Shown: positions 8,841 to 15,548 of the stretch, in pieces | Layout: every line of letters starts with the position of its first letter | Position numbering within the stretch: the stretch's first letter is position 1 | From: Flavobacteriales bacterium | GTDB lineage: Bacteria > Bacteroidota > Bacteroidia > Flavobacteriales_F > PHOS-HE28 | Direction of reading: 5' to 3' | Assembly: GCA_016705545.1 (NCBI GenBank) | Contig: JADIYA010000001.1 | Coordinates: 248,001-312,000 of the forward strand | Length of the DNA: 64,000 bases | Translations under genes and position numbers: made by a program | Notes under the pieces: generated by a model | Told to the model about the DNA's origin: nothing | Database searches by the model: none | What the model saw: the letters and a program-made list of their open reading frames with translations, nothing else

Positions 8841-8848
8841 CAAAGGTA
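8841..8848 (-). promoter_or_regulatory. -7 element, near-leaderless
   Basis: TACCTTTG on the minus strand, exact TAnnTTTG, ends 9 nt before the ATG at 8831. A start site ~7 nt downstream of the element would give a 5' leader of only a few bases. Confidence 0.65.
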
Positions 8849-8892
8849 TCGGGCCGCCACTGGCAGCTTCCGGGCCAGAGGTCGTGGCCTGC

Positions 8893-8944
8893 GAAAAAAG
8901 GTGAAGGGCCCCCGCATCGGCATGCGCCGCGCGAAGGCCCTTCA
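8893..8944 (-). terminator. rnpB terminator
   Basis: Stem TGAAGGGCC (8902-8910) with GGCCCTTCA (8936-8944). On the minus strand it is followed by CC and a run of six T. Confidence 0.8.
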
Positions 8945-8951
8945 TGAAGAG

Positions 8952-9338
8952 CCTGTGCATCTGTAAGCCGGGTCCTGTTCCCGCCTTGCGGCGAGCCTCC
9001 ACCATCTATCTAGTCCCGTCGTTGCCAACGGGATCAATCGACCTACCCTCCGGGATCGGACGAGCCGCCCTTATCCGCCTTGCGGCGGAGCCCCGGTATA
9101 CATGGTCTTTCAGCCCGTGGGGTTTACCAAGCCGCCGGTGTCGCCACCGGCGCTGGTGGGCTCTTACCCCACCTTTTCACCCTTACCCTCCTTGCGGATG
9201 GCGGTCTCCCTTTCTGCGGCACTTTCCGTAACGCCACCGTTCCCAGTGGCGCCCCTTCCCGTTAGGAAGCACGGTGCCCTACGCTGCCCGGACTTTCCTC
9301 CGCAGTTCTGCAAATGCGGCGGTGGAGCGATGCACAGG
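8952..9338 (-). ncRNA. rnpB: RNase P RNA, bacterial type A
   Basis: Catalytic RNA of ribonuclease P, which matures tRNA 5' ends. The conserved P4 strand GAGGAAAGTCCGGGC is at 9300-9286 (minus strand). The GGTAAGAGCCCACC segment is present in the middle, and the 3' part carries ACAGGACCCGGCTTAC. P1 is closed by a 10-bp pairing of the ends (9329-9338 with 8952-8961), which sets the boundaries at about 387 nt. Protein frames crossing this region are shadows. A T-run terminator follows. Confidence 0.95.
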
Positions 9339-9357
9339 TTTGTCAAAGAACTTCTTC

Positions 9358-9427
9358 GGTTGTGGGTTGAAGAGTGGTCTGTGGTTGTGGGTTGATCCAC
9401 CAGCAACCCTCAACCCCTTTCAACCCC
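9358..9427. repeat. GGTTG/CAACC heptad repeat tract with inverted halves
   Basis: The left half has GGTTGTG-GGTTGAA (9358-9371) and again GGTTGTG-GGTTGAT (9383-9396). The right half has the complementary CAACCCT-CAACCCC (9404-9417) and CAACCCC (9421-9427). The two halves can pair around CCACCAG. The tract fills the space between rnpB and the Smr gene end. Confidence 0.55.
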
Positions 9428-10007
9428 TTCCCCTGAGAATCTCAACCTCTGTAGCGCCCACGCCATAGCGCCGCATATCGGCATCATGGAAACGGACGCC
9501 ATCGTAATACTGCAGCATCTTCCTCACTTCTTCGCGCAGCACGCCCTCTCCCACGCCGTGTATGACGATGAGCTTGCGCTTGCCGTTGCGGATGGCGCTC
9601 TCCAAGGCCCGCTCGAAGTAGCGGATCTGGTACTCAAGCTTCTCGCCATCGCTCAGTCGCGTTTCGTCCTCCACCAGCTCGTGAAGGTGCAGGTCCACCT
9701 CGGCCACGCTGTTGTCCTCGGGCTTCTTCGGCGTTTTGCCAGGGCGGAGGGGCGATTTATTGCGGCGCTTCTCTTCGAGCAGCTCGTTGGCCACGCGCAT
9801 GCCCACGGCATGGTCGCTCACGCGCAAATGGGCCGCACGCGAACCCTCGGCCACGCGCACCAACCTTTTCTCTGGCAACTCCAGCTCAAAGCCATCGTCG
9901 GTGCGCAGCAGCACATGGCCCGGACGTCCGGCCCGGAGCACCACCCCACCGCCCACGTCATCGATGAACGAGACACGGTCGCCTTGCTGCAACTTTACCG
10001 CTGCCAT
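9420..10007 (-). CDS. Smr domain protein (DUF2027-like)
   Basis: 195 aa. The N-terminal ~70 residues form a small beta domain with 'VKLQQGDRVSFIDDVGGGVV' as in DUF2027/MutS2-associated proteins. A basic, Lys/Pro-rich linker (~75-97) follows. The C-terminal Smr domain (~100-195) carries the DLHLHEL motif, the 'LIVIHGVGEGVLR' loop and the closing 'GATEVEIL'. Smr domains are small nucleases or nucleic-acid binders related to the MutS2 tail; this stand-alone form is common in Bacteroidota and its substrate is not established. A promoter element sits 4 nt from the ATG. Confidence 0.88.
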   Translation of the reverse strand: MAAVKLQQGDRVSFIDDVGGGVVLRAGRPGHVLLRTDDGFELELPEKRLVRVAEGSRAAHLRVSDHAVGMRVANELLEEKRRNKSPLRPGKTPKKPEDNSVAEVDLHLHELVEDETRLSDGEKLEYQIRYFERALESAIRNGKRKLIVIHGVGEGVLREEVRKMLQYYDGVRFHDADMRRYGVGATEVEILRGRG

Positions 10008-10011
10008 GCGG

Positions 10012-10019
10012 CGAAATTA
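10012..10019 (-). promoter_or_regulatory. -7 element, leaderless Smr gene
   Basis: TAATTTCG on the minus strand ends 4 nt before the ATG at 10007, so transcription would start at or next to the start codon. Confidence 0.55.
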
Positions 10020-10026
10020 GCCCCCG

Positions 10027-10794
10027 ATGAAACGCCAACTCCTTCTCTTCGCGATCTACGCTTGCTTCGCGGCTCTCGCCCAAGCACAAATCGAAGGCAG
10101 CTGCATGGCCCAGGGCGGACGAGCGGCCCTCGATAAACTCTTCGAGCAGGAACTGAGTTTCCCGGCCGTAGCGCTCGAAGCTGGCTTCAAAGGCGAAGTG
10201 GTTATTGCATCGAGCCTCGCTCCTGATGGATCGGTGAAGTCGATCAAAGTGGCCAAATCCTTGTCTCTTGAATGCGACCAGGAAGCACTCCGCTTAGCCC
10301 GCCTGTTACTCTGGCGCCCGGGCACTGCCGGGGAAATGTGCAGCAGCTCCGAGATATTCCTGGCCATCCCCTTCGAGCCCGGCAAATACAAGCGCTGGCT
10401 GAAGGACCGCCTCCCACGAACCGGCGAGCGCTTCGGATTGCCTGCTGATACAAGTCTTGCCGTGCTCAGCCCCAAGCAGCTCGATGCGCAAGTTGCGCCT
10501 TTGATCCCGGGTGGAATGGCGGGGCTGCCTGCGTACATCGGCAAGGAGATGCGCTACCCCAATGAGGCCATGCGCTACAGTCTCGAAGGCACCGTGAAAG
10601 CGGAATTCGTGGTGGAGCCCACGGGGAGCATCAGCAACATGCATGTGCTGCAATCGGTGGGCGGCGGCTGCACCGATGAAGCGCTTCGGCTGCTCTATCG
10701 CATTCCGTGGCAACCCGCACTGAAGGACGGCGAACGCGTGCGCAGCGTGCTGCAAGTGCCGATCCGCTTCGATCTGCCCAAGCAGCGTGAGTGA
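10027..10794 (+). CDS. Secreted protein with two TonB-C-like domains
   Basis: 255 aa. A signal peptide (~20 residues, ends AQAQ) precedes two similar beta/alpha/beta units. The first (~35-110) has 'GEVVIASSLAPDGSVKSIKV' and 'CDQEALRLARLLLWRPG'. The second (~175-255) has 'GTVKAEFVVEPTGSISNMHV' and 'CTDEALRLLYRIPWQPA'. Both match the TonB C-terminal fold. Unlike a true TonB it has no N-terminal membrane anchor and no proline-rich spacer, so it cannot itself bridge ExbBD to a receptor. It could be a periplasmic regulator or scavenger (inference). Only 19 nt separate it from the divergent Smr gene. Confidence 0.8.
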   Translation: MKRQLLLFAIYACFAALAQAQIEGSCMAQGGRAALDKLFEQELSFPAVALEAGFKGEVVIASSLAPDGSVKSIKVAKSLSLECDQEALRLARLLLWRPGTAGEMCSSSEIFLAIPFEPGKYKRWLKDRLPRTGERFGLPADTSLAVLSPKQLDAQVAPLIPGGMAGLPAYIGKEMRYPNEAMRYSLEGTVKAEFVVEPTGSISNMHVLQSVGGGCTDEALRLLYRIPWQPALKDGERVRSVLQVPIRFDLPKQRE

Positions 10795-10798
10795 TTCC

Positions 10799-11284
10799 TC
10801 AGGCCGCTGATTTCTGGGCGAGCATGCGCTTGGCCTCGCGGTAAAACTTGAAGGGGACCACGAGCATGCCGAAGCACTCGCCGTGCTCCTTGCCCAAGTG
10901 CTTGTGATGTGCTTTGTGCGCGCGGCGGATGGCGAGGAAATAGGGGTTGTTCGTATTCCGCAGCCACTTGATTCGCTGGTGGATGAAGACCTCGTGCACG
11001 AAGAAGTAGAGGATTCCGTAGATGAGGATGCCCAGTCCTATCCAGAGCCAAGGGGTATGCAGGCCGAGCACGCTGCCCGCGATGAAGCAGCCCATCGACG
11101 GCACAGCGAAGATCAGGAAGAAGCTGTCGTTGCGCTCGATGAAGTTGTAGTGGTCCTTCTTGTGGTGATCGCTGTGCAGGTTCCAGAGGAAGCCGTGCAT
11201 CACGAATTTATGCGTGGCCCAAGCCACGAACTCCATGAAGGCGGCCGTGCCGAAAACGATGGCGATGATGGCCCAGATGCTCAT
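10799..11284 (-). CDS. crtZ: Beta-carotene hydroxylase (CrtZ-type)
   Basis: 161 aa, typical CrtZ length. Di-iron membrane hydroxylase that adds hydroxyls to the beta-ionone rings of beta-carotene to give zeaxanthin. The histidine clusters HKFVMH, HSDHH, HEVFIHQR and HKAHHKH are all present, with about four hydrophobic helices. It is the last gene of the carotenoid operon and its ATG overlaps the SRPBCC stop (ATGA). No lycopene cyclase, which should make its substrate, is in this window. Confidence 0.92.
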   Translation of the reverse strand: MSIWAIIAIVFGTAAFMEFVAWATHKFVMHGFLWNLHSDHHKKDHYNFIERNDSFFLIFAVPSMGCFIAGSVLGLHTPWLWIGLGILIYGILYFFVHEVFIHQRIKWLRNTNNPYFLAIRRAHKAHHKHLGKEHGECFGMLVVPFKFYREAKRMLAQKSAA

Positions 11285-11781
11285 GCTCGGGGAACGTTCG
11301 GGTTCACACTCCTGTTCGCTGCTGGGCCGAATAGCGCTTCAAGCACGGCCCAGCGGTGATCGAAGATGCGCTTCAGCCGACCCTTCACCACCCAATCGTG
11401 CATGAGCTCGCCCAAAGGGCCCATTGGCAGCTCGTACTCAACCCGGTCGCGCATGAGCACGCCGCCCTCCACCTCCTCAAAGCTGTGCTCATGCCACCAA
11501 CGCTTGTAGGGGCCACGCACTTGCGTGTCCACGAATTTGAAGGGCGCCTGCACCTCCTCGATGCGCGTGACCCATGTGAGCGGTATGCCGAACAGCGGCT
11601 TCACCGTGTAGGTGATGAGCTGGCCTGAATAGGCTGGATGTTCATCGAAAGGCTCGCGGATGGCGAAGCCCAATTCACGGGGCGTGATCCTAGCGAGATT
11701 ACGGGGCGTGCTGAAGAACTCCCAAGCCTCGCCCAGCGTGGTCCTGAGCAATTGGCTGCGCTCCAGGACATGCGTGGCCAT
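11281..11781 (-). CDS. SRPBCC-family ligand-binding protein
   Basis: 166 aa. START/Bet v 1-like fold suggested by 'LLRTTLGEAWEFFSTPRNLARITP' at the N-terminus, the central 'WVTRIEEVQAPFKFVDTQ', and the C-terminal 'LKRIFDHRWAVLEALF' helix. Such proteins hold a hydrophobic ligand in a cavity. Similar genes are often seen beside carotenoid genes in Bacteroidota, so a carotenoid or polyprenyl ligand is plausible (inference). It overlaps crtZ by 4 nt and follows the 53-aa protein gene by 1 nt. Confidence 0.88.
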   Translation of the reverse strand: MATHVLERSQLLRTTLGEAWEFFSTPRNLARITPRELGFAIREPFDEHPAYSGQLITYTVKPLFGIPLTWVTRIEEVQAPFKFVDTQVRGPYKRWWHEHSFEEVEGGVLMRDRVEYELPMGPLGELMHDWVVKGRLKRIFDHRWAVLEALFGPAANRSVNPNVPRA

Positions 11782-11782
11782 G

Positions 11783-11944
11783 CTACTTGATCACTTCCAG
11801 CTTCGGGTAGCGCTTCCGCCAGTTCTCCAGCGCTTTCTGGCTGCTCACGGTAATCACGGTGCGAGCATCGAGGCGGACCTTGATCTCCTTCACGCCTTTC
11901 TTGATGGGGCGCTCCAAGATCAGCGCTGGTTTCTTGCGGGGCAT
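11783..11944 (-). CDS. Small basic protein, copy 2 of a tandem pair
   Basis: 53 aa, Lys/Arg-rich, starting MPRKKPALIL and containing 'IKVRLDARTVITVSSQKALE' (residues 21-40) and a C-terminal 'RYPKLEVIK'. It is identical at 40 of 53 positions, without gaps, to the product of the gene immediately upstream (11946-12107). No signal peptide or membrane helix. I do not recognise the family. The start at 11944 is chosen because the paralogue starts the same way; a longer frame to 12010 overlaps that paralogue. It lies in the carotenoid operon with 1-nt gaps on both sides. Confidence 0.75.
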   Translation of the reverse strand: MPRKKPALILERPIKKGVKEIKVRLDARTVITVSSQKALENWRKRYPKLEVIK

Positions 11945-11945
11945 A

Positions 11946-12107
11946 CTAGCTGATGATTTCGAGCTTGGGGTAGCGTTGCCGCCAGAACTCAAGCGCTTTC
12001 TGGCTGGCAAGTGTAATCACTGTGCGGGCATCCAAGCGGACCTTGATGGCCTTGAGGCCGTTCTTCACCGGTTGGGTGAGTATGAGGGCTTTCTTTTTCC
12101 GTGGCAT
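11946..12107 (-). CDS. Small basic protein, copy 1 of a tandem pair
   Basis: 53 aa (MPRKKKALIL... to ...RYPKLEIIS). It aligns end to end with its neighbour: 40 of 53 residues identical and many changes conservative (V/I, L/V, S/A). The core IKVRLDARTVIT is invariant. The pattern of short basic start, beta-rich middle and helix with Trp/Arg/Tyr suggests a small folded domain, perhaps binding nucleic acid, but this is only inference. It starts 2 nt after the photolyase stop. Two preserved copies in frame within a compact operon argue that both are translated. Confidence 0.75.
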   Translation of the reverse strand: MPRKKKALILTQPVKNGLKAIKVRLDARTVITLASQKALEFWRQRYPKLEIIS

Positions 12108-12109
12108 GG

Positions 12110-13456
12110 CTATGCGAAGAGATTGGTTTGTTTGTCGCCCGCTTTTCCCGCGCCTGACAGGGCTTCCTTGAAGACCCTTAAGACCCGTTCGCGCGCTGCT
12201 TCGTGAACAACCATAGGACGTGCATAGTTGGCCGATCCGTACTCTGGCACCCAGCGCTTTACATAGTTTAACTGAGGATCAAAGCGCTCCTGCTGTAATC
12301 GGGGGTTGAAAACCCGGAAGTAGGGCGCCGCGTCACAGCCTGAGCCTGAGGCCCATTGCCAGCCTCCATTGTTGCTGCTGAGCTCGAAGTCGAGCAGTTT
12401 GGCCGCGAACCACGCTTCGCCCCAGCGCCAGTCGATGAGCAAGTGCTTGGTGAGGAAGCTGGCCACCACCATCCGCACCCGGTTGTGCATCAGGCCGGTA
12501 GCGGCCAATTCACGCATGCCGGCATCCACCAGCGGATAACCCGTGCACCCTTCGCACCAAAGCGAGAATTCCTTTTCGTCGTTCCTCCAATCAATCCGGT
12601 CGTAGGCTGGCTTGAAGGCGTTCTGTGCATTCGGGAAGTGCCAGAGAATCTGCATGTAGAACTCGCGCCAGATGAGCTCGTTCAGGTACTTGGGACTCGA
12701 CTCCAGGCTGCGACGCACCAGCTCGCGCACGCTCACCGTGCCGAAGCGCAGGTGGGTGCTCATGCGGCTGGTGCCGTTGATGCCTGGGGTGTCGCGTGTG
12801 TGCTCATAATTGGAGAGGAGTTCCTCGCTGAAGCCGATAGGCGGTGGCTGAAGGTCCGTGGGCAAGAAGCCGATCTGCTCCAGTGACGGCATCGGAAGGG
12901 GCTCCGTCTTCCAGAGGTGGTTCAGGAGGCCTTCACTGGGGTGGGGCGCCGACATCACAGGGGTGAAGAGCGCCCACCATTTCCGCATGTACGGCGTGTA
13001 CACGGTGTAAGGCCCTCCGTCGTCCTTCATCACCTCGCCACGCTCGAAAATGCTGATGTCCTTGAAGGTGCGGAAGGGGATACCCCGCGCGGCAAGCAGC
13101 TCGCCCACAGCGGCGTCCCGTTCGATGGCATAAGGCTCGTGGTCGTGATTGGTGGTGACAACGGTGATGTCGAAGCGATCCAGCAGCCGCTTCCACACCT
13201 CGATGGGCTTTCCGTGCTCCACCAGCAGCGAAGAGCCGCGCTTCGCCAGTTCTGCTTGAACGGTGCGAAGCGCACGGTGGATGAAATCGACACGGCGATC
13301 GGCTTTGTCCTCGAGCTTGTCGAGGATCTCCGTGTCGAAGATGAAGAGCGGCAGTACGTCGCCGTGATCGCGGAACGCGCGGTACAACCCGTGATTGTCT
13401 TCGAGCCGCAGGTCGCGGCGGAACCAGTGGATGCTGATGCGGGGCTTGGGGGCCAC
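12110..13456 (-). CDS. phr: Deoxyribodipyrimidine photolyase / cryptochrome family
   Basis: 448 aa, class I photolyase size. FAD enzyme that uses blue light to split pyrimidine dimers. The N-terminal Rossmann domain begins 'ISIHWFRRDLRLEDN'; the FAD domain holds 'ELIWREFYMQILWHFP', 'DAGMRELAATGLMHNRVRM' and 'GGWQWASGSGCDAAPYFR', including the Trp residues of the electron-transfer region. I choose the GTG at 13456, which overlaps the folE TAG stop (TAGTG); an ATG-started extension to 13543 would overlap folE heavily. Placed between folE and the 53-aa genes, it belongs to the same light-protection unit as the carotenoid genes. Confidence 0.92.
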   Translation of the reverse strand: MAPKPRISIHWFRRDLRLEDNHGLYRAFRDHGDVLPLFIFDTEILDKLEDKADRRVDFIHRALRTVQAELAKRGSSLLVEHGKPIEVWKRLLDRFDITVVTTNHDHEPYAIERDAAVGELLAARGIPFRTFKDISIFERGEVMKDDGGPYTVYTPYMRKWWALFTPVMSAPHPSEGLLNHLWKTEPLPMPSLEQIGFLPTDLQPPPIGFSEELLSNYEHTRDTPGINGTSRMSTHLRFGTVSVRELVRRSLESSPKYLNELIWREFYMQILWHFPNAQNAFKPAYDRIDWRNDEKEFSLWCEGCTGYPLVDAGMRELAATGLMHNRVRMVVASFLTKHLLIDWRWGEAWFAAKLLDFELSSNNGGWQWASGSGCDAAPYFRVFNPRLQQERFDPQLNYVKRWVPEYGSANYARPMVVHEAARERVLRVFKEALSGAGKAGDKQTNLFA

Positions 13457-14139
13457 TAGTTGGGCAAGTAGGTCAGGAACTCTGAGCGGACTGCCGCTTC
13501 CTCGAAACGACCGCTGAAGTGGCACGTTACCGTGCTGCTGCATTCATCCTTCACGCCGCGCAGTTTCACGCACATGTGCTCGGCATCGATCAGCACGGCC
13601 ACGTCATCGGTGCGCAGCACGCGCTTCAATTCGGCTGCAATCTGCTCGGTGAGGCGCTCCTGCACCTGCGGCCGGGCAGCGTAATACTTCACAATGCGGT
13701 CGAGCTTGCTTAGGCCGATGACCTGGCCGCTGCTGAAATAGGCTACCGTGGCCTTGCCGATGATGGGCACGAAATGGTGCTCGCAGAAGCTATGCAAGGT
13801 GATGTTGCGTTCCACCAGCATGCCCTTGTAGCCGAACTTGTTGGCGAAGAGGGTGGGCTCCGGCTTGGTCTCCGGATCCAAGCCATTGAAGACCTCGTTG
13901 ACGAACATCTTGGCCACACGCTTCGGAGTGCCCTGCAGGCTGTCGTCAGCTAGGTCAAGGCCGAGGACCTCCATGATGCCTTGGAAGTGCTGCTCGATGC
14001 GGGCGATCTTCTCTGCGGGTGAGAGGGCGAAGGCGTCGGGTCGCATGGGCGTGTCGATGGAGGGCGATCTCTGCTGCGGATCGTAGTCATCGATGGCTAT
14101 GGCGAGGGGGATCACCGCGCCGTTCTTCTTCATCAGCAT
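13456..14139 (-). CDS. folE: GTP cyclohydrolase I
   Basis: 227 aa. Converts GTP to 7,8-dihydroneopterin triphosphate, the first step to folates and pterins. Zinc ligands are present: Cys119 and His121/His122 in 'HSFCEHHF' and Cys190 in 'EHMC'. The family phrases 'KFGYKGMLVERNI' and 'GLSKLDRIVKYYA' are intact, and a non-conserved ~35-residue head precedes the core. Its location next to phr and inside a carotenoid operon suggests it supplies folate antenna cofactor or pterins under the same control (inference). An alternative start lies two codons downstream. Confidence 0.95.
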   Translation of the reverse strand: MLMKKNGAVIPLAIAIDDYDPQQRSPSIDTPMRPDAFALSPAEKIARIEQHFQGIMEVLGLDLADDSLQGTPKRVAKMFVNEVFNGLDPETKPEPTLFANKFGYKGMLVERNITLHSFCEHHFVPIIGKATVAYFSSGQVIGLSKLDRIVKYYAARPQVQERLTEQIAAELKRVLRTDDVAVLIDAEHMCVKLRGVKDECSSTVTCHFSGRFEEAAVRSEFLTYLPN

Positions 14140-14160
14140 CAGTTGTGATTCAGGTTCGTT

Positions 14161-14706
14161 TCAAGCGGCCTTGCGGGCCAGTTCGGCGCGCACGCGCGAC
14201 CAGCATTCGCGAAGCCACACGGTATAGCGCTCAGGGTGCGCGGCGAGATCAGCCTCGAGCGCGTCGGGGTGCAAGTACTTCCAGTCGTCGGCCTCTTCGC
14301 TGGCTGGTTCAGGCTCCCCGTTGAAGGAACCGAAGAACACATGGTCGAGCTCATGCTCGTGCAGGCCGTTGTCGAAGCTGGCCTTGTACAGGAAGCTGAA
14401 GCGGTGTTCGACCGGAACATCAATGCCCATCTCCTCTTTGAGACGCCGGCACGCAGCATCGGCAACCGGCTCATTCGGCCTTGGATGACTGCAGCAGGTA
14501 TTGGTCCACAGACCAGCGCTGTGGTATTTACCCGGGGCGCGGCGTTGCATCAGCAACCGGCCCTCATCATTGAAGAGGAACACACTGAAGGCCCGGTGCA
14601 GGGCTCCTTCCTCATGCGCCTGCAACTTGCCCATGGTGCCCACCGGCTCGTCGCGCTCGTTCACGAGCAGAACGCGTTCCTCCTGCATCCCGGCTGCGTT
14701 GTTCAT
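14161..14706 (-). CDS. idi: Isopentenyl-diphosphate delta-isomerase, type I
   Basis: 181 aa. Interconverts isopentenyl and dimethylallyl diphosphate, feeding carotenoid synthesis. Catalytic Cys in 'TNTCCSHP' (71/72), Nudix-like 'ACRRLKEEMGI' segment, and the 'HELDHVFFG' stretch with metal/catalytic Glu and His. The start overlaps the crtB stop (TGATG). Housekeeping DXP-pathway cells need little Idi, so its place here fits a need for extra isoprenoid flux when pigment is made. Confidence 0.94.
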   Translation of the reverse strand: MNNAAGMQEERVLLVNERDEPVGTMGKLQAHEEGALHRAFSVFLFNDEGRLLMQRRAPGKYHSAGLWTNTCCSHPRPNEPVADAACRRLKEEMGIDVPVEHRFSFLYKASFDNGLHEHELDHVFFGSFNGEPEPASEEADDWKYLHPDALEADLAAHPERYTVWLRECWSRVRAELARKAA

Positions 14707-15548
14707 CAGAGCATGCCGAAGCTATGGCGCAGGTAACTGGTGGTGAGCAAGAGCACCTTCCTCCGGTTGCGCACACGCACACGCTCCTTCAGTATGCGGT
14801 CGTATGGCAGCGCCTTGATCTTGCGGAACAGATTGAGGTAGTACACATAGGCGATGTAAACCCCGAAGCGCGCGCCCTTGGGCAGTTGCCGGATGCCGAG
14901 AAGAGCCTCGTCGAAGTCGTGCTGGATATCCTCTTCGATCTGCGCCTTCACCTCTGCGTCGATGCGGCTCACATCGACTCCGGGGAAGTAGGTGCGGCCC
15001 AGATTCTGATGGTCGTCCTTCAGGTCGCGCAGGAAGTTCACCTTCTGGAAGGCTGCACCCAATTTCATGGCGGCCGGCTTCAGTTTCTGATAACGGGCTT
15101 CGTCGCCCTCGCAGAACACACGCAAGCACATGAGGCCCACCACTTCCGCACTGCCCAGGATGTAAGTCTCATAGCTGCGTTGGTCATGTGCGGTGTCCGT
15201 GAGGTCCATGGCCATGCTGTCGAGGAAGGTGTCATAGAGCTCCTGCTCGATGCGGTAATCGCTCACCACTCTTTGGAAGCTGTGCAGGATCGGGTTCAGG
15301 CTGATGCCTTCCGCAATGGCGCGGTAGGTGTCTTCGCGGAAGCGTGCGAGCAGGCCGTCCTTGTCGAAGCCATGGAAGGTGTCCACGATCTCGTCCGCGA
15401 AGCGCACGAATCCGTAGATGGCATGGATCGGCGCATGGAATCTCTTATCGAGCGAGCGTATGCCCAAAGAGAAAGAGGTGCTGTAGCTGTAGGTGGTGTG
15501 TCGGCTCGCCTTATGGCACACCTTGTCGTAGAGCGCGATCGTATTCAT
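14706..15548 (-). CDS. crtB: Phytoene synthase
   Basis: 280 aa. Joins two geranylgeranyl diphosphates to 15-cis-phytoene, the first committed carotenoid step. The N-terminal 'SYSTSFSLGIRSL' and first Asp-rich motif 'RFADEIVD', and the later 'VNFLRDLKDDHQNLGRTYFP' with the second Asp-rich region, are both intact. It overlaps crtI by 4 nt (ATGA) and idi by 1 nt, so the three are translationally coupled. Confidence 0.95.
   Translation of the reverse strand: MNTIALYDKVCHKASRHTTYSYSTSFSLGIRSLDKRFHAPIHAIYGFVRFADEIVDTFHGFDKDGLLARFREDTYRAIAEGISLNPILHSFQRVVSDYRIEQELYDTFLDSMAMDLTDTAHDQRSYETYILGSAEVVGLMCLRVFCEGDEARYQKLKPAAMKLGAAFQKVNFLRDLKDDHQNLGRTYFPGVDVSRIDAEVKAQIEEDIQHDFDEALLGIRQLPKGARFGVYIAYVYYLNLFRKIKALPYDRILKERVRVRNRRKVLLLTTSYLRHSFGML

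Noticed and set aside
8944..9406. Several short frames between 8.9 and 9.4 kb
   Set aside because: They lie over RNase P RNA, whose P1 pairing and P4 signature are clear.
11945..12010. Longer start for the second 53-aa protein
   Set aside because: It would add 22 residues overlapping copy 1; copy 1 shows that the proteins start MPRKK.
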